A stretch of DNA of 64,000 bases from positions 25,266,001 to 25,330,000 of the forward strand of contig OX940860.1 of NCBI GenBank assembly GCA_954871525.1, in the 5' to 3' direction. The notes below the pieces were generated by a model. The model saw only the letters and a program-made list of their open reading frames with translations. It was not told the origin of the DNA and made no database searches. Shown here one piece after another: positions 33,364 to 44,700 of this stretch (within the stretch, counting starts at the first letter, position 1; each line of letters starts with the position of its first letter). Made by a program: the position numbers and the translations under genes. This DNA comes from Parietaria judaica. Taxonomy: Eukaryota > Streptophyta > Magnoliopsida > Rosales > Urticaceae.

Positions 33364-34425
33364 CATGGTGTAAAATTTCGCGAATTTCCATGCGAAATTC
33401 GTGCGAAATTCGTTTTTCGCAGAAATGCGGTAGGAAATTCATGCCCTTTCTCTTTCGTTTTACCAAATTTCGCGAAATTCGCATGGGCATGGGTGTGGAA
33501 AATCTTTTTTCATTTTTTAATGTAAAAATTGCGAAATTTGGTTGGAATTTCGGTAAAAATTATATTTTTGGTAGATTTCGGCAAAAATACCAATTAAACT
33601 TTCGGCAAAAATAATTATACTCACACAAGAGCACCCCACCCCACCCCGCCTCGCCACGCCCGGCCGGACGGACGGCAGCGGCGGCGCGCGCGTGGTGGTG
33701 TAACATTTGTGTGAGTCCTCCCCCATCCACAAATCCTATGACCCAAAGGGCCCAAGCCCTTGTCCCTAATATTTGGTATATAAACATAACTAAACTCTTG
33801 TCATCTATCAATGTGGGACTTTTTGTTATTCATTCAACTAATATCACACCTTCACACTTAACATACACATACACTTCACCTAATAATTTAACTTAATATT
33901 ATACACTTCAAATAATATTATACACTTAGCATACATATTAACTTCACCTAACATACATATACGCTTAATATACATATTCATTTAATATTATACACTTCAA
34001 CTAATATTAAATTTGTTAACATACATATACAATTAACATGCATATTCACTTAATATTACACACTTAATTAACATACATATTAACTTCACATAATAATTTG
34101 ACTTAATATTATACACTTCAACTAATAAAGTGACTTAATATTATACATGTCACCTACATATTTAAGTTACAAATATCTTGTATTTATTAAATATGTAGTT
34201 TTGAAATTATATAAATATCTTGCTTAAATACTCAAATATTTTTTTTACAGAATATCCGTCGAAAACCCCATCGGAATGTGGTATGCCCATGTGAAAAGTG
34301 CGGTATATGCGGTATGCGGTATGTCCTTTTTTTACGATTTGCCCATCGGCATACCCATCGGCAAGCGATATATCCGTAAAACGAAAAATGCGAAACGACA
34401 TCGGCAAGCGGTATTTAAAACCTTG
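33364..34425 (-). mobile_element. hAT-like element, family C copy 2, complete with 8-bp TSD
   Basis: 1,062 bp bounded by an exact 8-bp duplication, tgtatata, at 33356-33363 and 34426-34433. Ends are catggtgtaaaa and, reversed, caaggttttaaa, typical hAT terminal repeats. It is the inverted homologue of 18963-19908. Subterminal 'ccgcttgccgatgg' repeats lie at the right and the conserved GC-rich core (ggcgcgcgcg at about 33683-33692) at the left. It has no transposase, so it is non-autonomous. This copy defines the true borders of the family. Confidence 0.85.
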
Positions 34426-34433
34426 TGTATATA

Positions 34434-34771
34434 TAATAGATATTGCTGAAATGCTACTTCATATAAACGACACATATATGGGCCATAGCATGCACTACTA
34501 GACAAACATAGCGCCGCTATAAATGCAGCCATGTAATCTGTCACTGGGTTAAGCTTAAAACGGAAATAGCTTTCCTGTGATGGCCCGAGTTCACCGAGAA
34601 AACGACAGCCTATCTAATGTTCCCTTGATTACACGAGTTCACCACGAATACAGTAGCCAATCTAACGTTCCCTTAGATTGCCAAGCACCTAACAAGACAA
34701 TCAACCCGAATCTGCAAGCGCCAAACACAAACAGATTATGCCGAGACAATGTTCACACGCACCACACAAGT
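34434..34771. other. Unassigned sequence with a 48-bp tandem duplication
   Basis: Moderate GC. Contains two diverged tandem copies (about 34588-34635 and 34636-34683) sharing cgagttcacc and tctaa(t/c)gttccctt. A 119-codon plus-strand frame (34577-34936) runs through it and into the next transposon, so it is not a gene. This sequence continues after the transposon at 40518. Confidence 0.4.
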
Positions 34772-34949
34772 GTTTACGGTAAGAGTGCAAATAATACCAA
34801 AAAACCGGGTAATAATCCGAATCCGAATCCGTATTCGGATTTAAAATCCAAATCTGAATCCGAATTCTGGATCCGGGTACCCGTATCCGGATTAAGACCG
34901 GATACGGGTACCGGGTATTTAAATTCTAAAAACTAGGTACCCGGTTTAA

Positions 34950-35451
34950 TGTGAGCTTAGCTTGACTTAGTCCGTCACACAGAGGGAGTTAGCCCGGGTA
35001 CCGGCCAGAACCAAGGACGGACAGGAGTTCAGCCCAGCTCGGGTGAACACGAGCAGAATGTCCGGATAGAAAGCAAGCCCGGTTAGGGGTAGACGAGCAG
35101 ACCAGCTCAGGGACAGAGAAGTTGTCCGAGCTGAAAAGGGAAAGTCAGCAACTACTCGCGAAGCTTGAGGAGCAAGCAAAGATCGAGTCAAAGATTTGAT
35201 AAGATTATTTAGGGTAATTTCCTGATTTTGTGCGATTTAGTTGAGCTAGGGTTTTGCCCATGTGAGGCTATATAAACCTAGCATTGTACACTTTGTAAAG
35301 GAGCTGAGTCGATTAGAGTTTTTCTTTGTAATTTTCTTTCGATTATCAATAGAGAATTTCTTCTCCCAAAAGTTCGTGTTCTTCATTATTTTGTTCGATT
35401 TCCTTTGGTGTTATTCGTGTTCTTCGCAGATCCGTAATTTGGGAACCAACA
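34950..35451 (+). repeat. 5' LTR of copia element III
   Basis: 502 bp, tgtgagcttagc ... ggaaccaaca. It has a TATA-like ggctatataaac at about 35267-35278. Confidence 0.93.
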
Positions 35452-35453
35452 AG

Positions 35454-35465
35454 TGGTATCAGAGC
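35454..35465 (+). promoter_or_regulatory. Primer-binding site, copia element III
   Basis: TGGTATCAGAGC, complementary to initiator Met tRNA, 2 nt after the 5' LTR. Confidence 0.9.
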
Positions 35466-35482
35466 TTCATCAATCGAAGAAC

Positions 35483-38400
35483 ATGTCTTCATCAGAGTCA
35501 CCGATAGAAGGAGCTTTGGTCGCGCAGAAACCAGACTCCAGAGAAGGCACAGTTACGCTCCATTACCCATGCTCACGAAGAGCAATTACGCCGTGTGGGC
35601 GTTGAAGATGAGGGTAAATTTGCAGGCGCAGGGAGTGTGAGAGGCCGTAGAGAACGGTGGTGTCGAAGGACGCAAAGAAAGAATGGCTCTAGCCGCTATC
35701 TACCAAGCAGTTCCAGAAGATGTTCTTCTCATGCTCGCCGAGAAGGATTCCGCGAAGGAAGCATGGAAAACTCTTCAGACTATGCACATGGGCGCAGATC
35801 GCGTCAAGGAGGCAAAGGTCCAGACCTTGAAGAGTGAGTTCGAGGTGATGAGAATGAGTGAGAGCGAGTCGATGGATGACTTTGCTATGCGGTTCACGTC
35901 CATTGTAACCGGCATTCGCTTGCTGGGAGACAAGATGGAGGAGACCACCTTCGTCAAGAAATTTCTCCGAGCAGTGCCTCACAGGTACATGCAGATCGTG
36001 ACATCGATAGAGCAGTTCGGCGATCTCAAGACCATGACGGTCGAGGAGGTTGTTGGTCGCCTCATGGCCTACGAGGAGAGCCTTCGGGGTTACGGTCACA
36101 GGGAAGAGGAAAAGAACTTCCTGCTCACGCATGAAGACTGGACGGCCAGACAGCGGAAAATCGAGGGAGCCGAGTTTTCTTTTAATTCCTCAGGTCGTAG
36201 CAGCTTTGGTGGAGAGGTCCGAGGACGCGGACAAGGCCGTGGACGAGGTCGAGGTCGGGATCAGCGAGGTCGCGGCAGTGGTGCACCCCGTCAGCAAAGC
36301 ACGACCAGAAGAGACAAGAGCACAGTGAAGTGCTACAATTGTCAAAAGCTTGGGCACTATGCTTCTGAGTGCCGGAGCAGGAACCAGGGCGAAGAGGCAA
36401 ATCTAGCGAGATTCCCAGACGACCAGCGGCATTGTTATTTGCCGAGCAGGAAACGCACCTGGACGAGCAGAATGGCGAAGGTGTCGCCATGGCCCGGGCA
36501 GAAGTGATCAATGTGCCGATCAGCCCAGAGGCCGAGCAGACCTATCCGGAGGAAACAAACAAGAAGGTTTTCCTTATCGAGGACAAGGTCATTACAAACC
36601 TCCTCGTAGATGGAGAGAAGAAAGTCAGTACAGACGTATGGTACTTAGACAACGGAGCTAGCAACCACATGGCTGGGGACCGAGCTAAGTTTGAAGAGCT
36701 CTTTGAGAAGATCACGGGCAACGTGAAATTCGGCGACGGGTCAGTCGTATAGATCAGAGGAAGAAGGTCGATCCTGTTCGAGTGCAAGAATGGCGACCAG
36801 CGTCTGATGACCCAGGTGTACTTCATCCCGAAGTTGAAGAGCAACATCATTAGTCTAGGGCAGATGACTGAGATCGGGAACACGGTGTTGCTGCAAGGCT
36901 CCTACCTGAAGATATGGACAAAGGAAGGAGACTTGTTGATGAAGGTGGAGCGAACACCCAACAGACTCTACGAGATTCTCCTGAAGACGTGCCAGCCCGT
37001 CTGTCTCGTGGCATCGATATCAGACCCGACTTGGCTATGGCATGCACGGCTCGGACACGTTAATTTTCACGCGCTCAAGATGATGGGCGAGAAGAAGATG
37101 GCCTTCGGGGTTCCCAAGATTGAACACCCCGACCAACTATGTGAGTGCTGCATGATCGCGAAGAAGGCGAGGCTACCGTTTCCGATCAAGACCAAATTCC
37201 GAGCAGAGAGACTGTGCATGCAGACCTATGCGGTCCAGTCACCCCAGCAACATTGGAAGGTAAAAAGTACTTCCTTTTACTTGTTGATGATTACAGTCGC
37301 TGGATGTGGGTTTATATGCTTAAGGAGAAGAGCGAAGCCTTTGAGGTCTTCAAGAAGTTCAAGAAGATTGTGGAGAATTGCTCGGTGCACAGGTTAAAGG
37401 TCTTGCGTACAGACCGAGGAGGAGAATTCACTTCCCAGCAGTTCGGAGAATTCTACGACCAGGAAGGAGTTCAGCGTCTCCTGTCAGCACCTCACACGCC
37501 CCAGTAGAATGGCGTGGTTGAAAGACGAAACCGAACTGTGATGAACACAGCAAGAAGCTTGCTCAAGAGCATGCAAGTTCAAGCCCGGTTTTGGGCAGAA
37601 GCAGTAAGACATGCGGTCTATCTGCTTAATCGTCTGCCAACCAAAGCGCTAGGAGAGTGAACTCCCTTCCAGGCATGGAAAGGGAAGAAACCCCACTTAG
37701 AACATTTGAGAGTGTTCGGGTGCACCGCACATGTGAATATTGCGGGGCCACATCTCAAGAAGCTGGATGACCGGAGTCAGAAGATGGTGTACCTTGGCGT
37801 TGAAGAAGGAAGCAAGGCACATAGACTCTACGATCCACGACGCAGCAGACTCCAAGTGAGCAGAGATGCTGTGTTCGAAGAAGAGATGAAGTAGGATTGG
37901 TGCGACGAGAAAGGAGAGCCTGAGCAGAACTCAGAAGAGTTCACAGTAAAGGATGAAGAGGGCGTTGCCGAGCAGGATCAGCCCGGAACACCCAGCTCGG
38001 GAAAAGCTTTGCCGAGCACGAGAGAACCCAGCCCGGATACACCACGGACACCAAGTCCGAGCAGGACCAACCCGTCCAGCTCAGGAGATTCCTCCATTAA
38101 AGACGGCCCAAGGGGATTCCGACCCCTAGCAGACGTCTACGATCAGACTCATAAAGTAGAGATGAGCCTGGAGGAACTTTCTTTATTGTGCGCAGAAGAG
38201 CCGGCCAGCTACCAGGAGGCAGCAGCCGTGCAGGAGTGGCAAGAAGCAATGAAGAAAGAGATAGAGTCCATTGAGAAGAACAGGACATGGGAACTCAACG
38301 ACCTGTCCAAAGGTCATAAACCCATCGGTCTGAAGTGGGTGGATAAGCTGAAGAAGGACACAGAAGGGAACGTCCTTAAGCACAAGGCAAGGCTGGTAGC

Positions 38401-39740
38401 AAAAGGCTACGTGCAGAAAAAAGGCATAGACTTTCAGGAAGTCTTTGCTCCAGTAGCTAGACTGGACACGATCAGACTCATCCTAGCCTTAGCAACTCAT
38501 CGAGGTTGGGAGATTCACTACATGGATGTCAAATCGGCATTCTTAAATGGCGACCTCGAAGAAGAAGTGTACATCAAGCAACCAGAGGGGTTCGGCGTCA
38601 CGGGCATGAAACAGAAGGTGTACAAACTATCCAAGGCCCTATACGGGTTAAAACAAGCACCAAGAGCGTGGAACATCCGTCTTGACAAGAGCTTGAAGAA
38701 CCTTGGATTCACAAAGTGCCTGAGCGAGCAGGCAGTCTACACTAGGAGTACCGGGTAGAAGATCCTGATCATGGGAGTATATGTGGACGACCTGATCGTC
38801 ACTGGATCCAGCGCAGGAGGCGTAGATGGATTCAAGCAGCAGATGATGGCCGAATTCGAGATGAGTGACCTCGGATTACTTTCGTACTATCTCAGTCTCG
38901 AGGTGGAACAGAAGAATGACTGCATTACACTGAAGCAGTCGGCCTACGCGTAGAAGATCCTTATACAGTTGGAGATGGCGGACTGTAGCCCGAGCAAGTA
39001 CCCAATGGAGGCAAAGCTGCAACTCGGGAAGGATGCTGAAGGGAGAAGTGTGGATTCCACGGAGTACAGACGCGTGATCGGGTGTCTGAGATACCTCACT
39101 CATACCCGACCAGACATTGCACACGTAGTCGGTATAGTCAGTCGATACATGGAGAAGCCCACAAGTGCACACCAGTAGGCGGTGAAGCACATCTTGCGAT
39201 ACGTGAAGGGCACGACGGACTACGGGATCCAGTACAGCAGAGGAAGTGGAGCAGAAGTACTAGTCGGCTTCACAGACAGTGATCTGGCCGGTGATATCGA
39301 TGACAGGAAGAATACCGGAGGGATGGCGTTCTACCTCAACGGAAACCTAATCACCTGGCAGTCTCAGAAGCAGCAGACAGTAGCTCTATCCTCATGTGAA
39401 GCAGAGTTCATGGCGGCAACCGCAGCAACATGTCAGGCTATGTAGTTGAAGGGGCTACTAAGTGTCCGAGCAGAGACCAGTTACTCTCTACGTGGACAAC
39501 AAGTCTGCAATTGCGTTGATGAAGAATCCAGCGTTCCATGGACGGAACAAACACATTCACACAAAATTCCACTACATTCGTGAGTGTGTGGAGAAGCGAG
39601 AGATCATCGTGGAGTTCGTTAACACAAGGGAGCAATGGGTAGACATTCTTACCAAGGCTCTGGCGAGAGTCAAGTTCGCAGAGATGAGAGAGCTGCTCGG
39701 TGTGAAGAAAGTAGAAGCAAGTCAAGCTTACGGGGGAGAA
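35483..39740 (+). pseudogene. Copia element III gag-pol with at least nine stops
   Basis: Gag ATG at 35483. The CCHC knuckle (CYNCQKLGHYASEC), protease (WYLDNGASNHMAGD), integrase, RT (YVDDLIVTG) and RNase H ([17 protein letters not shown]) are all readable but in pieces. In-frame stops relative to element IV lie at 35638-35640, 36750-36752, 37505-37507, 37658-37660, 37892-37894, 38756-38758, 38951-38953, 39176-39178 and 39443-39445. Frame slips occur around 36430 (one base lost in 'cagcggcat'), 37205-37260 and 39460. Seven of the nine stops are C:G to T:A changes, three of them CAG to TAG. It cannot make a polyprotein. Confidence 0.92.
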
Positions 39741-40243
39741 TGTGAGATTAAGCTTGACTTAGTCTGTCACACAGAGGAAGTCAGCCCGAGTACCGGCCAG
39801 AACCAAGAAAGGACAGGAGTTCAGCCCAGCTCGGGTGAACACGAGCAGAATGTCCGGATAGAAAGCAAGCCCGGTCAGGGGCAGACGAGCAGACCAGCTC
39901 GGGGACAGAGAAGTTGTCTGAGCAGAAAAGGGAAAGTCAACAACTACCCGCGAAGCTTGAGGAGCAAGCAAAGATCGAGTCAAAGATTTGATAAGATTAT
40001 TTAGGGTAGTTTCCTGATTTTGTGCGATTTAGTTGAGCTAGGGTTTCGCCCATGTGAGGCTATATAAACCTAGCATTGTACACTTTGTAAAGGAGCTGAG
40101 TCCATTAGAGTTTTTCTTTGTAATTTTCTTTCGATTATCAATAGAGAATTTCTTCTCCCAAAAGTTCGTGTTCTTCATTATTCTGTTCGATTTCCTTTGG
40201 TGTTATTCGTGTTCTTCGCAGATCCGTAATTTGGGAACCAACA
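39741..40243 (+). repeat. 3' LTR of copia element III
   Basis: 503 bp. From the polypurine tract, the pol frame continues open into this LTR to 40004. Confidence 0.93.
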
Positions 40244-40517
40244 TTTAATACCCTGTTTCTTTTAATTATTTTTTCCTTTAATTTTTTAGGGTTTAATACC
40301 TGGTTTATTTTAATTATTTTATTTTCCTTTAATACCCGGGTTAATGCATTTTAACTTTAATACAATAAAAGTATATTTTTAATTTTAAATTGATATACTT
40401 AAAAAAAAAGCGGGTAGTAAATCCGGGTAGTTTCTAAAATCGGGTTCCAGGTAGTAAATCCGGGTATCAAAAACTAGATATCCAGGTACCCTACCCGGTT
40501 TCACCCCTAGTTTACGG

Positions 40518-40789
40518 GCCCCTGCCCAACCAAACCAATATCACTCTATTATTCTGGAACTGTGTTTACAACATTCGTGAGGAGAACATATCTCTTGCAT
40601 CACTTAGGTTTACATTGAGTATAAATAAAAGACAAGCAAGCAGTAAGGTGGCGGTTTACAGCCCAAATAGCAAAGGGCACGTGTACACTGAAGATCTGTC
40701 CCCCAGGCGCGCATCTGTCTGTCCAACACCCCACTCCATACGCATACCCAACCGCTAGGACACGCGGCACGCCCGCATAGGGCACGCTG
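40518..40789. other. Unassigned spacer
   Basis: Moderate-GC sequence continuing from 34771 across the nested insertions. It includes a GC-rich stretch at about 40685-40790 without a recognised function. Two minus-strand frames of 86-92 codons here have no features. Confidence 0.35.
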
Positions 40790-41224
40790 ATAGATGATAA
40801 GAGTTTGGTGATGTTTATATACCAAATATTGGGGACAAGGGCTTTGGCCCTTTGGGTCATAGGATTTTGTGGATGGGAGATGACTCACACAAATGTTTCA
40901 CTACCATACGCGCGCGCCGCCGCTGCCGTCCGACCGACCGTGATGTGGCGAGGTGGGGTGGGGTGCAAGTATAATTATTTTTGTCGAAAGTTTAATTTGT
41001 ATTTTTGCCAAAATCTACAAAAAAAATATGATTTTTAGCGAAATTCCAACCATTTTTTACAATTTTTACTCACAAAAACAAAAAATGAAATTCCACCTAC
41101 GCGCCCTTGCGAATTTCGCGTAAAATGGTAAAAAATCAGCGAAACAATAGGACTTTCGTTTTGCATACCCGCGGAAAACAAAAATCGATCAAAATTTTCC
41201 ATGATTTTCGTTAAATTTAACACA
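40790..41224 (+). mobile_element. hAT-like family C copy 3, right half only
   Basis: Homologous to 19480-19908: tgatagatgataagagtttgg, then tttatataccaaatattgg, the gggtcataggattttgtgg word, the cgcgcgcgccgccg core, and an end resembling cattttacacc (here atttaacacattgg). The left half with 'ccgcttgccg' repeats is missing. Copia element IV inserted at its right tip (duplication ttggt). Confidence 0.7.
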
Positions 41225-41229
41225 TTGGT

Positions 41230-41774
41230 TGTTGGATCCCAATTCACGGATCTGCAAAGAACACGAATAACACCAAAAGAAATCGAACCAAAAATAAAGG
41301 ACACAAACTTTTGGGAGAAGAAATTCTCTTGATTAATAATCGAAGGCAATACAAGAAGATAAACTCAAAATTCTAATGGACTCTACACGCTTTACAAAGT
41401 ACAATGCTAGGTTTATATATAGCCTCACATAGGAGAAACCCTAGCTAACCGAATCGCACAAAATCAGGAAACTACCCTAAATAATCCTATCAAATCTTTG
41501 ACTTGATTTGCTTGCTCCTCAATCTACGCGTCTTCCTTTCTGGGTAGAGTTTCCTTTTCCTGCCCGGACAGCTTCTCTGTCCCCGAGCTGGCCTGCTCGT
41601 ATGCTCCGGGCTGAGCTTGCCTTCTATCCGGACACTCTGCTCGTGTTCACCCGAGCTGGGCTGAAAGGCTGTCCGTCTTCTGTTCTGGTCGGTACCCGGG
41701 CTGACTCCTCGCAAGTGTTTCTGCCCGTCCTGGGTTCTGGTCGTCACCCGGACTAAGTAAAGCTTAAGCTCACA
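41230..41774 (-). repeat. 3' LTR of copia element IV
   Basis: 545 bp. All three differences from the 5' LTR are G-to-T on the element strand in this copy. Two of them change the read-through frame (V to F, D to Y). Confidence 0.95.
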
Positions 41775-44700
41775 TTCTCCCCCGTAAGCTTGACTTGCTT
41801 CCACTCTCTTCACTCCGAGCAGCTCTCTCATCTCTTCAAACTTGACTCTCCCTAGAGCCTTAGTAAGAATGTCTGCCCGTTGCTCCCTCGTGTTGACGAA
41901 CTCCACGATGATCTCTCGCTTCTCTACACACTCACGAATGTAGTGAAACTTCGTGTCAATGTGTTTGCTCCGTCCATGGAACACTGGATTCTTCATCAAC
42001 GCAATTGCAGACTTGTTGTCCACGTAGAGAGTAGCTGGTCTCTGCTCGGATCCGGTCATCTCACTGAGTAGCCCCTTCAACCACATAGCTTGACATGCTG
42101 CTGCGGTTGCCGCCATGAACTCTGCTTCGCATGAGGATAGAGCTACTGTCTGCTGCTTTTGAGACTGCGGGGTGATCAGGTTTCCGTTGAGGTAGAACGC
42201 CATCCCTCCGGTACTCTTCCTGTCATCGATATCACCGGCCAGATCACTGTCCGTAAAGCCGACTAGTACTTCTGCTCCACTTCCTCGGTTGTATTGGATC
42301 CCGTAGTCCGTCGTGCCCTTCACGTAACGCAAGATGTGCTTCACCGCCTGCTGGTGTGCACTCGTGGGCTTCTCCATGTATCGAATGACTATCCCGACTG
42401 CGTGTGAAATGTCTGGTCGGGTGTGGGTGAGATACCTCAGGCACCCGATCACGCGTCTGTACTCCGTGGGATCCACTCTTCTCCCTTCAGCATCCTTCCC
42501 GAGCTGCAGCTTCGCCTTCATAGGGTACTTGCTCGAGTTACAGTCCGCCATCTCGAACTGTTTAAGGATCTTCTTCGCGTAGGCCGACTGCTTCAGCGTA
42601 ATGCAGTCCTTCTTCTGTTCCACCTCGAGACCAAGGTAGTACGAAAGTAATCCGAGGTCACTCATCTCGAATTCGGCCATCATCTGCTGCTTGAACCCAT
42701 CTACGCCTCCTGCGCTGGATCCTGTGACGATCAGGTCGTCCACATATACTCCCACGATCAGAGTTTCCTGCCCGGAACTCCTGGTGTAGACTGCCTGCTC
42801 GCTCAAGCACTTTGTGAATCCAAGATTCTTCAAGCTCTTGTCAAGGCGGATGTTCCACGCTCTTGGTGCTTGTTTTAACCCGTATAAGGCCTTGGATAGC
42901 TTGTACACCTTCTGCTCCTTGCACGTGACGCCGAACCCCTCTGGTTGCTTGACGTACACTTCTTCTTCGAGGTCACCATTTAGGAATGCCGATTTGACAT
43001 CCAGATGGTGAATTTCCCAACCTCGATGAGCTGCTAGGGCTAGGATGAGTCTGATCGTGTCCAGTCTTGATAATGGAGCAAAGACTTCCTCAAAGTCTAT
43101 GCCTTTCCTCTGCACGTAGCCTTTAGCTACCAGCCTTGCCTTGTGCTTAAGGACATTCCCCTCAGTGTCCTTCTTCAGCTTAAACACCCACTTCAGGCCG
43201 ATGGGATTATGACCTTTGGGCAGGTCGGTAAGCTCCCATGTCCTGTTCTTCTCAATGGACTCCATCTCCTTCTTCATTGCTTCCTGCCACTCCTGCTCGA
43301 CTGCTGCCTCCTGGAAGCTGGCTGGTTCTTCTGCACACAACAAAGAAAGTTCCTCCAGGCTCATCTCCACTTCTTGAGTCTGATCGTAGACGTCTGCTAG
43401 AGGACGGAATCCTCTTGGGCCGTCTTTTATGGAGGAATCTCCCGAGCTAGACGGGCTGGTCCTGCTCGGGCTTGGTGTCCGTGGTGTGTCCGGGCTATTC
43501 TCTCCCGGGCTGGGTTCCCTCGTCTCTGGCAAGACTGTTCCCGAGCTGGGTGTTCCGGGCTGCTCCTGCTCGGCAACATCCTGGTCGTCTTCGACAATGA
43601 ACTCCACTGAGTTCTGCTCGGGTTCTCCCTTCTCGTCGCGCCAATCCCACTTCATCTCCTCTTCGAACACAGCATCTCTGCTCACTTGGAGTCTGCCGCG
43701 TCGTGGATCGTAGAGTCTGTGTGCCTTGCTTCCTTCTTCAACGCCAAGGTACACCATCTTCTGACTCCGGTCGTCCAGCTTCTTGAGATGTGGCCCCGCA
43801 ATCTTCACGTGTGCGGTGCACCCGAACACTTTCAAATGTTCTAAGTGGGGTTTCTTCCCTTTCCACGCCTGGTAGGGGGTACGCTCTCCTAGCGCTTTGG
43901 TCGGCAAACGATTAAGCAGGTAGATCGCATGTCTTACTGCTTCTGCCCAAAACCGGGCTGAAACTTGCATGCTCTTGAGCAAGCTCCTCGCTGTGTTCAT
44001 CACAGTTCGGTTTCGTCTTTCCACCACGCCATTCTGTTGGGGTGTGTGGGGTGCGGACAGGTGACGCTGAATTCCTTCCTGGTCGCAGAACTCTCCGAAC
44101 TGCTGGGAAGTGAATTCTCCTCCTCGGTCTGTACGCAAGACCTTTAACCTGTGCACCGAGCCATTCTCCACGATCTTCTTGAACTTCTTGAAGACCTCAA
44201 AGGCTCCGCTCTTTTCCTTAAGCATATAAACCCACATCCAGCGACTGTAATCATCAACAAGTAAAAGAAAGTACTTGTTACCTGCCAATGTTGCTGGGGT
44301 GACTGGACCACATAGATCTGCGTGCACCAACTGTAGGGGTCTCTCTGCTCGGAATTTGGCCTTGATTGGAAACGGTATCCTCGCCTGCTTCGCGATCATG
44401 CAGCACTCACATAGCTGGTCGGGGTGTTCTATCTTGGGAACCCCGAAGGCCATCTTCTTCTCGCCCATCATCTTGAGCGCATGAAAATTCACGTGTCCGA
44501 GCCGTGCGTGCCATAGCCAAGCCGGGTCTGCCATCGATGCCATAAGACAGCCGGGCTGGCATGTCTTCAGGAGAATCTTGTAGAGACTGTTGGGTGTTCG
44601 CTCCACCTTCATCAACAGCTCTCCTTCCTTGGTCCACATCTTCAGGTAGGACCCTTGCAGCAACACCGTGTTCCCGATCTCAGTCATCTGTCCTAGACTG

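Larger units (their letters stand above)
34950..40243 (+). mobile_element. Ty1/copia element III (family D), complete but heavily mutated
   Basis: 5,294 bp on the plus strand with LTRs at 34950-35451 and 39741-40243 and an exact 5-bp duplication, tttaa (34945-34949 and 40244-40248). The primer site is TGGTATCAGAGC at 35454-35465 and the polypurine tract acgggggagaa is at about 39730-39740. It belongs to a sub-lineage diverged from II, IV and V: LTRs are about 500 bp, lack about 30 bp near the U3 start, and have other in-frame gaps. Confidence 0.95.
34780..40509. mobile_element. hAT-type MITE split by copia element III
   Basis: The outer element has ends taagagtgcaaataa (34780) and ggtttcaccccta (40509), imperfect inverted repeats of the taggggtg type. 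An exact 8-bp duplication, gtttacgg, lies at 34772-34779 and 40510-40517. Its own sequence is only about 165 bp on the left (34780-34944) plus about 265 bp on the right (40244-40509), rich in 'ccgggta', 'gggtacccg' and 'aatccgaatccg' words. Element III (34950-40243) sits inside with its own 5-bp duplication, so the hAT insertion came first. Confidence 0.8.

Noticed and set aside
34577..34936. 119-codon plus-strand frame
   Set aside because: Crosses from unassigned sequence into the hAT MITE repeat and has no family features.
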